A stretch of DNA of 64,000 bases from Labilibacter marinus (GCF_001659685.2 NZ_LXYE02000008.1:1-64000); one strand, 5' to 3'. Positions 34,606 through 43,749 are shown, counted from the stretch's first letter. Translations and numbers: made by a program. The notes: a model not told the origin generated them from the sequence alone.

Positions 34606-36120
34606 ATGAAGAAGATTGAGTTGTTGGTGATAGCTGTTTTAATGTTGTGTGTGCCATTGGTAGCACAAGAAAAGCCTGTTTCGCATCCAGATATGATGTG
34701 GAACTTAAAAACAGATTATTCGGATGAGTTTAATGAAGGTACCTTGGATGTATCTAAATGGAACACCGATGTAAGAGATTGGGGAACATGGTCGTGGGAG
34801 CCTTCTAATGCATATGTAAAAGACAATGCCCTGACTTTACAAATGGTTCAGAAAGAGCATACGCGTAAGGTTTCGGGTGCCGATAAAAAGTTTTATTTTA
34901 CTTCGGGAATTGCTCAAATCAGTAAGGAGATTACTTACGGATATTTCGAAACCAGAATTAAAGCAAGTGCAAAGGGGCAGGGTACTTGTCCTGCATTTTG
35001 GCTATATAGTGTTGGCCAACCTACTCCAACGGAAGAAGGTGGAGTACAATACTGCGAGATAGATGCTATTGAGATTTTTCAAATAGCGAATCAACTAAAG
35101 CGATTAGAGATGAATCTGCATACGCGAATCATTGAAAATGGTGAGCTAACATGGAAACGTCCAGGGCAGGGGAATACAGAACTTTGCCATAATTCATGGG
35201 ATGCACCATGGGATCCTAGAGATGAATATCATACTTATGGCGTTTTAAATCGTCCAGATTCAATTTTTTGGTATGTGGATGGTATTGAACGCGGTAAAAA
35301 GAAAAACTACTATTGGCATCTGCCCATGCACGTAACGGTTTCAATGGGGTTAAGAACGCCCTACGAAAAATATATTAATGGTGTCCGTACGGTGATGGAG
35401 TATCCAGAATCATCGCCAGAACCTGGGTTTCCAACCGAAATGTATTGCGATTATGTAAGAGTATGGGAAGCGCCTGCACAAATTATTGTGGATAAAAATA
35501 AGTATGAAAACTCTAGCTTTAGTTTGGCTAATGGTTACCTCGACTTTGAGTATTATTTTGATGCGGGAAGTGGTTTTAAAGTATTGGCTGATGACTGGAG
35601 TGGATTAACGGTTAAACTAGTGGAGAAGAATGAGCAGGATGAAATTGTAAATACAGTTACTTCGGTTGATGCTTCTATTGTAAATCTATCAGCAGGTTAT
35701 TCTAAAGTAAATATTCCTTTATCCGGATTAACAGTGACCGAAGAATTACCAACGGGGCATTATTATGCTTTAATTCCTACTTTTAAAAGTTCAAAAGGCG
35801 GTGGAGTAGACGTTACATTAACTGAAGAGTTAAGAGACATAAAAATAGTTGAAAAAAACGTTAGTGTTGAAGATGAACTAGCATTGCAGAATGTAGTGGT
35901 TTATCCAAATCCAGCAACATCAGTGGTCTTTGTTCAAGGAGTTGATGCTGCATCTTACTCAGTTGATTTATTCGATTTAAATGGCATAAAACACCATAGT
36001 AAAGATGTAGTTGGTTTACAAGAATGTAAAATTAAAATCAATGAATTACCTACAGGTGTTTATCTGGCTTCAGTAAGAACTGGTACAGCAAAAAAAGTAC
36101 TTAAATTCTCGAAATTATAA
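34606..36120 (+). CDS. GH16 endo-glycanase (carrageenase-like) with T9SS sorting domain
   Basis: A 504-residue secreted enzyme. Signal about 1-20 (CVPLVAQ). The GH16 domain (about 30-295) has CEIDAIEIFQ with nucleophile E151, D153 and acid/base E156; the wording AFWLYSVGQ before it and the long insertions are closest, by eye, to kappa-carrageenase/furcellaranase-type GH16. A second beta domain (about 300-420) and a T9SS type A domain (VVVYPNPATSVVFVQG ... LPTGVYLASVRTG) follow. It starts 3 bp after the sulfatase stop, so is translationally coupled. It should complement the first GH16 on the same or a hybrid sulfated galactan. Subfamily assignment needs alignment. Confidence 0.88.
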   Translation: MKKIELLVIAVLMLCVPLVAQEKPVSHPDMMWNLKTDYSDEFNEGTLDVSKWNTDVRDWGTWSWEPSNAYVKDNALTLQMVQKEHTRKVSGADKKFYFTSGIAQISKEITYGYFETRIKASAKGQGTCPAFWLYSVGQPTPTEEGGVQYCEIDAIEIFQIANQLKRLEMNLHTRIIENGELTWKRPGQGNTELCHNSWDAPWDPRDEYHTYGVLNRPDSIFWYVDGIERGKKKNYYWHLPMHVTVSMGLRTPYEKYINGVRTVMEYPESSPEPGFPTEMYCDYVRVWEAPAQIIVDKNKYENSSFSLANGYLDFEYYFDAGSGFKVLADDWSGLTVKLVEKNEQDEIVNTVTSVDASIVNLSAGYSKVNIPLSGLTVTEELPTGHYYALIPTFKSSKGGGVDVTLTEELRDIKIVEKNVSVEDELALQNVVVYPNPATSVVFVQGVDAASYSVDLFDLNGIKHHSKDVVGLQECKIKINELPTGVYLASVRTGTAKKVLKFSKL

Positions 36121-36146
36121 AAAGAGAAAAACTAATTGATATAATC

Positions 36147-37784
36147 ATGAAAATATTACAGACCCTTGTATTGGGCGCAGTTGTTTTAACAGCTTTTGCT
36201 TGCAATACACCCCAAAAGCCAAAGGCTAAACCCAATATTTTATTTATTGCAGTGGATGATTTACGTCCTGAGTTAGGATGTTATGGTTCCGAAGTGGCTA
36301 TAACCCCTAATATTGATGCATTAGCAGCGGATGGACTTCTTTTTGAGAATGCTTATTGTCAGCAAGCTATTTGCAGTCCGTCACGTGCAAGTTTAATGAC
36401 AGGTGCACGTCCTGAAACCATTGGAGTAATTGAGAATTTTACTTATTTCAGAGATGCAAATCCAGATATTATTACCTTGCCGCAGCACTTTAAAGCCAAC
36501 GGTTATGAGGCAGTGTGTACGGGTAAAATATATCATGGGAAATATAACGACCCTGATTTATCATGGAGTAGAAAACCTTTAAAGCCCAAAGCAGAGAGAG
36601 CGTCAACTAAAGGTGGGTATGCCTTAAAAGAAAATCAGGATAACTGGAAAAAAAGTAGAGATGCCAGTGTGGCAAAATATGGACCTGATGCTACCAGAAA
36701 TGGTTTAGGGCAAGGGCCTGCTTACGAATGTGCCGATGTGCCAGATGCTACCTACGAAGATGGATATAATACCGTAGCAGCCATTGCAACCATGCAAGAT
36801 ATGATTAAAAACAATCCTGATAAACCATTTTTTTTAGGATTAGGGTTTAAAAAACCACACTTAAACTTTACGGCTCCTAAAAAGTATTGGGATTTTTACG
36901 AACGAGAAAATATTCCTTTAGCCACACAAACAGAAGGGCCTGAAAACGGTGCCGCAATGGGGTTACATCCTTCATTCGAGTTGCGCGCTCGTTATGGAAT
37001 TCCTAAAAAAGGAGAAATTTCGGATAGTTTAGCGCGTGTGTTAAAGCATGGTTACTTGGCGTGTGTGAGTTATGTAGATGCTCAGATAGGTATGATGATT
37101 AAGGCCTTGGAAGAGGCAGGAGTAAGAGATAACACCATCATCATATTTTGGACAGACCATGGATGGCACCTAGGTGATATGGGTATTTGGGGAAAGGCAA
37201 CCAATTATGAAATTTCTACTCGTGTGCCTATGATGATATGGACACCTGATATGGCTCAAGACAACAAGGGAGCTAAAACAAAAGCTTTGGTTGAATTAGT
37301 AGATATGTATCCAACTTTATGTGATTTAGCTGGAATAAGCCAGCCTGAGCATCTAGAAGGGCATAGCTTCGTACCTTTAATTAATAATCCAGAAACACCT
37401 TGGAAGAAAGCTGTATTTAGTCAATTCCCAAGTCCAGCTTTACGCGAATGGGCGGCCAATCCTTTATCTCAAGGAATGCGAGAAACGTATTTTGGTCCAT
37501 TAATCGAGGAGGTAGAAGAGCGTATTATAGCGCAACAAAAAGATAAGTGGGACAGAGAGCTTTTTGAAGAAAGATTGATGGGTTATGGTATGAGAACGGA
37601 AAATTACCGCTTGGTAGTTTGGAAGGATTATACCAAGCCAGCGTCAGAACCTGTATTTGTTGAATTATTTGACCATGTTAATGATCCAACAGAAACAGTC
37701 AATGTTGCAGACCAAAAGCCTGAATTAGTAGAACAACTGCTTGCGCAGTTTAATAAAGGTTGGAAAGGTAATTTACCTCAATAA
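36147..37784 (+). CDS. iduronate-2-sulfatase-like sulfatase, lipoprotein (S1 family)
   Basis: A 545-residue lipoprotein (lipobox FAC, Cys19). NILFIAVDDLRPELGCYG is the hallmark start of the iduronate-2-sulfatase-like group of S1. The formylglycine motif CSPSR begins at C76, followed by GKIYHGKYND and IIFWTDHGWHLGDMG. In marine PULs members of this group desulfate galactan oligosaccharides rather than glycosaminoglycans; which sulfate is removed cannot be said from the sequence. Last gene of the GH16/sulfatase operon, closed by a strong terminator. Confidence 0.9.
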   Translation: MKILQTLVLGAVVLTAFACNTPQKPKAKPNILFIAVDDLRPELGCYGSEVAITPNIDALAADGLLFENAYCQQAICSPSRASLMTGARPETIGVIENFTYFRDANPDIITLPQHFKANGYEAVCTGKIYHGKYNDPDLSWSRKPLKPKAERASTKGGYALKENQDNWKKSRDASVAKYGPDATRNGLGQGPAYECADVPDATYEDGYNTVAAIATMQDMIKNNPDKPFFLGLGFKKPHLNFTAPKKYWDFYERENIPLATQTEGPENGAAMGLHPSFELRARYGIPKKGEISDSLARVLKHGYLACVSYVDAQIGMMIKALEEAGVRDNTIIIFWTDHGWHLGDMGIWGKATNYEISTRVPMMIWTPDMAQDNKGAKTKALVELVDMYPTLCDLAGISQPEHLEGHSFVPLINNPETPWKKAVFSQFPSPALREWAANPLSQGMRETYFGPLIEEVEERIIAQQKDKWDRELFEERLMGYGMRTENYRLVVWKDYTKPASEPVFVELFDHVNDPTETVNVADQKPELVEQLLAQFNKGWKGNLPQ

Positions 37785-37811
37785 TTAATTTACTAGTCTA
37801 TTTTCATATAG

Positions 37812-37838
37812 AGGATATCCAATTGGGTATCCTTTTTT
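37812..37838 (+). terminator. Rho-independent terminator of the GH16/sulfatase operon
   Basis: AGGATATCC (37812-37820) pairs with GGGTATCCT (37825-37833) around AATT, followed by six T. Confidence 0.85.
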
Positions 37839-37847
37839 GTTTTTATC

Positions 37848-38124
37848 ATCTATTTTATTCTATTTATAGCTACAGGAACGACAGGAAAATATGCGCAAAA
37901 TACAGTTTTAAAAGTTCAACGAGTTTAGTCAGGGCCTTTACAAGGAGATGTTCAAATAGTAGATGGAATAGTAAAAGGCGTATTCTTTTTCAGAGATCCA
38001 TTAGTTAAACATGCACGAACCAGATATTAATATGTTAATACGTATTTGCAATATACATAATGTGCCTCTAGCTACTAACCCTGCTACAGCAGAGCTTGTT
38101 TTAAAAGGAATAGTTGTTGAATAA
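37848..38124 (+). pseudogene. mgsA: decayed C-terminal part of methylglyoxal synthase
   Basis: Translating around two lesions gives FIATGTTGKYAQN ... [24 protein letters not shown] and [29 protein letters not shown], the core of MgsA, which converts dihydroxyacetone phosphate to methylglyoxal. TAG at 37926-37928 replaces a codon just before SGPLQGD (CAG expected), and a 2-base loss near 38016 shifts the frame inside HAHEP. The N-terminal quarter of the enzyme is missing and the remnant begins right after the sulfatase operon terminator. It is therefore a dead, truncated copy, perhaps left by a rearrangement at the edge of the polysaccharide locus. No intact mgsA lies in the window. Confidence 0.85.
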
Positions 38125-38217
38125 CATATTTAGTAATGGTGACTAAAGAGTAACTTTTGTTGATGAAGTGCGTTTAATTGAGGATTAACTATAAATGCAA
38201 GTATAAAATATAAAATT

Positions 38218-38664
38218 ATGCGCACTACATTTACACTATTATTAATTGCCTTATTTATGGTAAACATCTCTGCTCAAAAAGGTAAAGATGTAACTATAAA
38301 AGAGTTTACAGCTGGTGTTGTAAACTTTGAAGAAGGAGAATTAAATCAGCATTCGCCTATCGCTAGTTTTAATAAAGTAGCCTATGCTCAAGCCACAAAA
38401 TCAGTGGTTATAACCAAAGAAAATATGGCTAGCTCGGTGGCAGAAATGACTAACTATAAAACATGCTTTATTACTGTAGGTACTCATACTATCGTTAAGG
38501 TATCAGACCTTAATAAGAAAGTGATGTCTGGTTCGTGGGGATGTAGAATTCCTTTTGGAGAAGGTTATATTCAAAAAGGTGAGTTGTTATTTAAGCAGGA
38601 CTATTTAAATAACATAATTGGAATCCCAGATTCGCAACGTAGAATGTTATTCATGTTTAAGTAA
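38218..38664 (+). CDS. small secreted hypothetical protein
   Basis: A 148-residue protein with a Sec signal (MVNISAQ, cleavage about residue 19). The mature part has a mixed alpha/beta pattern with two Cys (YKTCFITVG and GSWGCRIPFGEGY), which may bond. No family recognised. It stands alone between the decayed mgsA and a lipoprotein gene, and is closed by its own terminator at 38689-38720. Confidence 0.6.
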   Translation: MRTTFTLLLIALFMVNISAQKGKDVTIKEFTAGVVNFEEGELNQHSPIASFNKVAYAQATKSVVITKENMASSVAEMTNYKTCFITVGTHTIVKVSDLNKKVMSGSWGCRIPFGEGYIQKGELLFKQDYLNNIIGIPDSQRRMLFMFK

Positions 38665-38688
38665 GAAAATAGAACTACACATTATACG

Positions 38689-38720
38689 CCCAATTATATA
38701 TTTTATAGTTGGGTTTTTTT
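38689..38720 (+). terminator. Rho-independent terminator
   Basis: CCCAATTATA (38689-38698) pairs with TATAGTTGGG (38704-38713), followed by seven T. Confidence 0.85.
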
Positions 38721-38896
38721 ATGCTTCAAATTTCAATAAATGTAGCAAGACTAAGATCAATTTTATACGTGTTTATATCATTATATCTGTCATAATCTTG
38801 TTGAGGTTTTATTAGAAATCGTAATAATTTACCTTAATCAGAGAGGATGGTTTTTTGGGGGAATACCTTACATCAAATAAAACAAAGAATAAACGT

Positions 38897-39388
38897 ATGA
38901 AATTTATATACTTAGCCATATTGTTGATTTTTACATCTTGTGGTAAATCTATTTTAAGCGATATGGAAATAACAGATCCACAAGCCATCAAGGTAAAGGT
39001 TAAAATAGAACAAGGAGAGCCAGACGAGAAAGAAATACAGGTTTATATCAGAGACACTAAGAATCATCCTATTGAGATGTTGGATGGGAAAGTATTGGTG
39101 AATAATCAAAGATTATCTTTTGAAAGAGCAACTGTTAATGCGATGGGTGCTAGAGGTTATATGTATACGCCATTTGACGATGAAGATATTTTTGAGATTA
39201 CCATTTATTGGAATAGTCACGATAAACACACTTTTGTTCTTTCCCCTGCAACGGGTTGGCCGGGCTTTTATTCAAATGCAGATTGTGGATGTGTTCATGA
39301 TGGATATAAGGAACATGAAAGCTTTGAAATTAAACCTGCGCCATTTCATGATAAGCTAATAGAAGTAAGCTACAATATACTAAAGTAG
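38897..39388 (+). CDS. small lipoprotein, hypothetical
   Basis: A 163-residue lipoprotein from MKFIYLAILLIFTSCGK (lipobox TSC, Cys15); the open frame begins earlier at 38855, but those 14 residues are polar and precede the signal. The mature part looks like one beta-sandwich domain (IKVKVKIEQGEPDEKEIQVYIRDTKN...GKVLVNNQRLSF...FEITIYWNSHDKHTFVLS) with a CGC pair near the end. No known family. Monocistronic, function unknown. Confidence 0.6.
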   Translation: MKFIYLAILLIFTSCGKSILSDMEITDPQAIKVKVKIEQGEPDEKEIQVYIRDTKNHPIEMLDGKVLVNNQRLSFERATVNAMGARGYMYTPFDDEDIFEITIYWNSHDKHTFVLSPATGWPGFYSNADCGCVHDGYKEHESFEIKPAPFHDKLIEVSYNILK

Positions 39389-39554
39389 GTTTATTTACTA
39401 TGGCTTGGTTCATATTATAATAATAACGACTACACGAGGCAATGAATTATTAAAATCATGTGTTTATGAACAGGCACGTGTGCTTATTCTTTATCTTTTC
39501 ACCTATCTAGTTTTTTTTACCGATTGTAATTGTTTAATTTGTGGGTAATATTTC

Positions 39555-39566
39555 AAATACGTATTT
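39555..39566. promoter_or_regulatory. dyad before the Rrf2-family gene
   Basis: AAATACGTATTT is a perfect 12-bp palindrome, extended imperfectly on both sides (AATATTTC... and ...AAGTATT, 39547-39573), 27 bp before the start codon. Rrf2 proteins bind such dyads; autoregulation is likely. Confidence 0.45.
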
Positions 39567-39593
39567 AAGTATTCTATTAAAAACAATCGTATA

Positions 39594-39992
39594 ATGTCTA
39601 AAATTATAACGCTGTCCGAAGCGGCATCTATTGCTTTACATGGTATGGTTCTAATTGCTAAAACAGAGCAAAAATTGAATGTGAACCAAATTTCTGAAAT
39701 GATTGATAGCTCTAGGCATCATGTAGCTAAGGTGTTTCAGCGTTTAGCAAAAGAGAATTTTGTAGCTTCAAACAGAGGCCCTAGTGGTGGTTTTGTTATG
39801 AAAAAAGACCCCAAAGACATTAGCTTATTAGAATTATACGAGGTTATTGAGGGGCCTGTTGAAGTGCAAGGCTGCCCTGGTAGTAAAGAAAGATGCCCGT
39901 TTAATAAATGTTTGATGGGTGATTTAGCTGCTGCTTTAGCTTGTGAGTTTAGAGATTTTTTGAATCGTCAGACTTTAGCCGATTACGTTTAA
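39594..39992 (+). CDS. Rrf2-family transcriptional regulator
   Basis: A 132-residue regulator with the winged-helix start of Rrf2 (ITLSEAASIALHGMVLIA ... VNQISEMIDSSRHHVAKVFQRLAKENFV), the wing SNRGPSGGF, and three conserved Cys, C94, C101 and C106 (GCPGSKERCPFNKC), which hold a [2Fe-2S] cluster in IscR/NsrR-type members. It probably senses redox, nitric oxide or iron-sulfur status. Its stop codon abuts that of convergent rsmE with no spacer. Target genes are not evident nearby. Confidence 0.88.
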   Translation: MSKIITLSEAASIALHGMVLIAKTEQKLNVNQISEMIDSSRHHVAKVFQRLAKENFVASNRGPSGGFVMKKDPKDISLLELYEVIEGPVEVQGCPGSKERCPFNKCLMGDLAAALACEFRDFLNRQTLADYV

Positions 39993-40700
39993 TCAATCCA
40001 CTTGGTTAATTAAATTTAGGGTAGCACAACCCATTAATGCTGCCGTTTCTGTTCTTAGGCGCTCTTTCCCCAGGCTTATTTCCTGATATTTGTTTTCTAC
40101 TGCTTGTTTAATTTCCTGAGGTGAAAAATCTCCTTCGGGACCAATTAAAACAACTGCATTTGAGTTTTGCTGGTAAGCATTCTTAAGCAGCACTTTGGAT
40201 GACTCCTCACAATGTGCAATAAAACAGTTTGTATTTTCTTGTTCTCTAAAAATAAAATCTTTATAAGTAGTTAAGGGGTTTAAAGTTGGGATATACGATT
40301 TTAAAGATTGTTTGGCTGCAGATACAATCACCTTTTCTAAACGCTCGGGTTTAATCACCTTTCTTTCGGAATGATCACAAAGGATAGGCGTAACTTGTTC
40401 AATTCCAATTTCAGTTGCCTTCTCTAAAAACCACTCTAAGCGATCAATATTTTTAGTAGGAGCTACCACCATATGTATTGAAAATGGACGAGGTTTTTCT
40501 GTCTTGGTTTCAAGAACTTTGAGTACACATTTCTTTGGTGCAGCTTCGAGTATCTCTGCTTTGAATATAGAACCTTTCCCATCCATTACTGATATACAGT
40601 CGCCTACTTGATGACGCAAAACTTTAACACAATGTTTAGATTCATCTGGAGATAATATATGGCCATTGTTTGAAAAATTGCGCTCGTAAAATAAATACAT
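39993..40700 (-). CDS. rsmE: 16S rRNA (uracil(1498)-N3)-methyltransferase RsmE
   Basis: A 235-residue SPOUT methyltransferase. The N-terminal PUA-like part (MYLFYERNFSNNGHILSPDESKHCVKVLRHQVGD) is followed by the knotted domain with VVAPTKNIDRLEWFLEKATEIGI, LIGPEGDFSPQE and LGKERLRTETAALMG, the AdoMet-binding signatures of RsmE. It methylates U1498 of 16S rRNA at the decoding centre. Length is normal. It lies convergent to the Rrf2 gene with zero intergenic distance. Confidence 0.95.
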   Translation of the reverse strand: MYLFYERNFSNNGHILSPDESKHCVKVLRHQVGDCISVMDGKGSIFKAEILEAAPKKCVLKVLETKTEKPRPFSIHMVVAPTKNIDRLEWFLEKATEIGIEQVTPILCDHSERKVIKPERLEKVIVSAAKQSLKSYIPTLNPLTTYKDFIFREQENTNCFIAHCEESSKVLLKNAYQQNSNAVVLIGPEGDFSPQEIKQAVENKYQEISLGKERLRTETAALMGCATLNLINQVD

Positions 40701-40780
40701 ACCAATACTTGTTATAGGTGATTTTTTAGGAACACAAATATAATTGTTTAAAACAAAAACTTGTTGATGGGATAGAATTT

Positions 40781-43006
40781 CTAATAAACAGATTTAGAAG
40801 GAATATTAAATGTAAATTCAGACCCTTCTTCTAATTTCGATTTTACCGAAATATCTCCATCTAACAAGTGAATTAAGCTTTGCGTAATAGATAAACCTAA
40901 TCCTGTGCCTGATAATAATTTTTTAGTAGAGCTTTCTGCTTGCCTAAAGCGTTCAAAAATAATTTGTTGGTCTTCTTCTGATATGCCTTCGCCAGTATCC
41001 GTTACGTGAAAAACAAAGGAGTTATTGTGGTTTGTAAAGTTGACGTTTATACTTCCCTTATGAGTAAATTTTACTGCATTAGAAATTAAATTCAAGAATA
41101 TTTGCTCTAATCTAAAAGGATCGGAATAAATAAATTGCTCCCCATTTTCAGCTTTTTGAACAATAAACGAGATAGATTTCTTTCTTGCTTTAATCAATGT
41201 ATTACCTGCGTATTCTATGTTGGAAAGCAGTTTATTTAAATCAACTTTCTCCTTACGTATCATCAATTGACCAGATTCTATTTTAGAAATATCCACTATG
41301 TCATTGATGATATGTAATAAGTTTTCTCCACTATTTTTTATCTGAGATAGGTAAGTCTCCTTTTCTACTTTATTTAGCTCTTGGCAAAGAAGAATGTCTG
41401 AGAATCCTAAGATGGCATTCATCGGTGTTCTAATTTCGTGGCTCATATTAGCCAAGAATGAAGATTTAAGTCGGTCACTTTCTTCAGCTTTTTCTTTGGC
41501 TATTTTTAGTTGTGTTTCAAATTCTTTTTGTGCCGAAATATCCATAATTACACCAGTAACACGTATGGGCATTTCATTGGCATCACGCTCAGTTATTTTA
41601 CCATTAATCAGATAATAATTCAAGTCACCTGATTTAGTATATAGTTGTGTTTCTAGTTTAAAAATAGGAGATCTATCTTGTAAATGTAGGATAAATGTTT
41701 CTTTAAACTGCAATAAATCTTGGGGTCTAAACAAACCTCTCCAATTACAAAATGATATATCTAGTTCATCCGCATTCTCATATCCAAGAAGTGTTGCCAG
41801 GTTATTATTATAGATAATTTCCTTTCGTTTAAAATGGATATCCCATAATCCTTCGTTCGCACCGTTTAAAGCCAATTCAAGCCGTTTTTCGCTCTCAATT
41901 AGTTTAAGTTCTGTTTTTTTGCGTAGTATTATATTAGTCATTAAAAACAAGATGATAACTATTAAGACGATCAATGTGGTTAAAAAGTAAATCAATTGCT
42001 TTTTAAAGCGCACATAAAAGGGAATCTGTTTGTTTTCAAAGGTTGCAAATTCAGGGAGTGCTTTTTCGTTTAACTGATGCTTTTGAATTAAGTTATAATC
42101 GAAATGTAAATGATGCTTCGAGCTTTGTAAACTTGGAATAAGCACATTGGGATCATTCATCCTTTGTGCTAACACTTTTGCCGCATCAAAACCTTGATCA
42201 TAAGATGAAATTAAACTACCACCAGTGATTAAATTATCCATTAAGAAGAACCAAAAGCTGTATATAGGAATCTCAAGATCTCCCAAGAGTTCTTTTCCAA
42301 TGTCCTTCATCTCTACAGGTACATCATATTTATTCGAATACAAGCTTAGTAGTACTATGGCTTTATTTTGAGGCTTTATTTTTTTTATCTGATCTCGAAT
42401 ATTTTCATAATTCGATCCATCCATAATGATATAAGGCACATTAATATGTAAATGCTGATAATGGAACAAAAACTCACTTAAGAATATCTTTCCAGATAGA
42501 GTTTGATCAGAGATTAATATTAATGAATCGGTTTGTGGATTTAATTTAAATATACTCTTGATGGTATTGTCAACATCAATTTCTTCCTTAATAGCTTTTA
42601 TTCTTAATGTGTCGTAATCGTATTTCTGAATATCATTAACCCCACAAGCCGTAACAGGTATATCGGTATTCCATATACTATCCCCTTTATCCATGAAAAA
42701 TTCAAATGCATAATTATCTGCTAGAATTATTCCATCCAAATCAAGATCTTGGTATTTGTATTTATATAGGTTTTCGAGTTCGTAAAAAAAGCCTTTGTTT
42801 TGAAATCGTTTATAGTCCATATATTCCACAAAAACCCTAGTTTTATCGTGTGGTCCAATACCGTCTAATACGCCCTTGGTTAAGTCATCCGTCCATTGGT
42901 AACCTGTGTGGTATGAATTAAGGAGAAGTATTTCTTTAATATCTTTGGCACCAAGCTTTAGGCAAGAAATAAACAGAACCAATATTAATAAAAGGCTTAT
43001 TCGCAT
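40781..43006 (-). CDS. PAS-containing sensor histidine kinase with ABC-substrate-binding-like periplasmic domain
   Basis: A 741-residue membrane kinase. Signal or anchor 1-20, a periplasmic domain (about 22-330, ILLLNSYHTGYQWTDDLTKGVLDGI ...) of the ABC-type substrate-binding fold, one transmembrane helix (about 337-360), a PAS domain (about 370-495), HisKA with phosphorylated H523 (FLANMSHEIRTPMNAILGFSD) and HATPase_c with NLISNAVKFT, DTGEGI and GTGLGL. There is no receiver domain, so the partner regulator lies elsewhere. It senses a periplasmic small molecule. It is divergent from the ECF sigma operon; the 160 bp between them hold the sigma promoter motif. Confidence 0.9.
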   Translation of the reverse strand: MRISLLLILVLFISCLKLGAKDIKEILLLNSYHTGYQWTDDLTKGVLDGIGPHDKTRVFVEYMDYKRFQNKGFFYELENLYKYKYQDLDLDGIILADNYAFEFFMDKGDSIWNTDIPVTACGVNDIQKYDYDTLRIKAIKEEIDVDNTIKSIFKLNPQTDSLILISDQTLSGKIFLSEFLFHYQHLHINVPYIIMDGSNYENIRDQIKKIKPQNKAIVLLSLYSNKYDVPVEMKDIGKELLGDLEIPIYSFWFFLMDNLITGGSLISSYDQGFDAAKVLAQRMNDPNVLIPSLQSSKHHLHFDYNLIQKHQLNEKALPEFATFENKQIPFYVRFKKQLIYFLTTLIVLIVIILFLMTNIILRKKTELKLIESEKRLELALNGANEGLWDIHFKRKEIIYNNNLATLLGYENADELDISFCNWRGLFRPQDLLQFKETFILHLQDRSPIFKLETQLYTKSGDLNYYLINGKITERDANEMPIRVTGVIMDISAQKEFETQLKIAKEKAEESDRLKSSFLANMSHEIRTPMNAILGFSDILLCQELNKVEKETYLSQIKNSGENLLHIINDIVDISKIESGQLMIRKEKVDLNKLLSNIEYAGNTLIKARKKSISFIVQKAENGEQFIYSDPFRLEQIFLNLISNAVKFTHKGSINVNFTNHNNSFVFHVTDTGEGISEEDQQIIFERFRQAESSTKKLLSGTGLGLSITQSLIHLLDGDISVKSKLEEGSEFTFNIPSKSVY

Positions 43007-43114
43007 GTGTTTGTTATTCTATAGGGATTACACTGTATAAAGTTAAAAAAAAAGCAATACGAACATATTTTGAATGTTTCTAAATTTATAAACTGATAAT
43101 ATTTGTAAATTAAC

Positions 43115-43142
43115 GAGGGATTTAATTTCACTTAACGTCTAA
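43115..43142 (+). promoter_or_regulatory. candidate ECF-type promoter of the sigma gene
   Basis: AGGGATTTAA (43116-43125) and AACGTCTAA (43134-43142) lie 26 bp upstream of the sigma start. The same two blocks with exactly the same spacing recur at 43758-43785, upstream of the next gene. This fits -35 and -10 elements read by the sigma factor itself. Confidence 0.55.
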
Positions 43143-43167
43143 AGCATTAAATGACCTAAGTTTTAAA

Positions 43168-43749
43168 ATGGATCAGGTAAAGGAACTCGATATAATTAAT
43201 CAAATATTAGCAGGTAATATGCGTGAATTTGAATCGTTAGTAAACGATTATAAAGAACGTGTTATTAATATTTGCTATTCCTATACCAACGATATTGCTG
43301 ATGCAGAAGATATTTCGCAAGAGGTATTTATTGAGGTATATAAATCGTTGAAGAAGTTTAATGCTAAATCATCCATTTCTACCTGGATTTTCAGGATAGC
43401 TTCCAATAAATCATTGGATCATATTCGAAAACAGAAGAGGATAAAAAGGGGTGCCGATTTAACTTCTTATATCAGTGATTTTAAAAATAACGAGTGGAGT
43501 GTAGGTGCAGCGGAAGATCCTTCGGACATTTTAATACAAGAGCAGCGAAAGGAATTATTATATTACGCACTTAGTAGGTTGCAATCCCGACAAAAAGAAG
43601 CCTATGTATTAACGCAAATAGAAGGACTCTCGCAGCAAGTAGTGGGAGAGATAATGAATACTTCTGCTAAAAGTATAGAGTCACTATTGTTAAGAGCTAA
43701 AAAGAAACTCAAAAGCATACTCGAAAAGCAAATAAAAAACTATTTGTAA
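43168..43749 (+). CDS. ECF-family RNA polymerase sigma factor
   Basis: A 193-residue sigma-70-family protein with region 2 (MREFESLVNDYKERVINICYSYTNDIADAEDISQEVFIEVYKSLKKF ... STWIFRIASNKSLDHIRK) and region 4 (LSRLQSRQKEAYVLTQIEGLSQQVVGEIMNTSAKSIESLLLRAKKKLKSIL). It directs RNA polymerase to a small regulon. The following genes encode a small membrane protein in the usual anti-sigma place and two Spy/CpxP-like proteins, the layout of envelope-stress or metal-responsive ECF systems. Its upstream region shares a two-block motif with the next gene, suggesting autoregulation. Confidence 0.93.
   Translation: MDQVKELDIINQILAGNMREFESLVNDYKERVINICYSYTNDIADAEDISQEVFIEVYKSLKKFNAKSSISTWIFRIASNKSLDHIRKQKRIKRGADLTSYISDFKNNEWSVGAAEDPSDILIQEQRKELLYYALSRLQSRQKEAYVLTQIEGLSQQVVGEIMNTSAKSIESLLLRAKKKLKSILEKQIKNYL

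Noticed and set aside
16213-37784. Horizontal transfer of the whole polysaccharide locus
   Set aside because: The decayed mgsA at the right edge hints at a junction, but no integrase, tRNA target or clear base-composition step was seen, so I do not claim it.
37823-38008. Short open frame in the gap after the last sulfatase
   Set aside because: It is out of frame with the recognisable methylglyoxal synthase remnant, which explains the region better.
38618-38815. Overlapping short open frame after the 38218-38664 gene
   Set aside because: It overlaps the end of a better gene in another frame and runs through a clear terminator hairpin and T-run.
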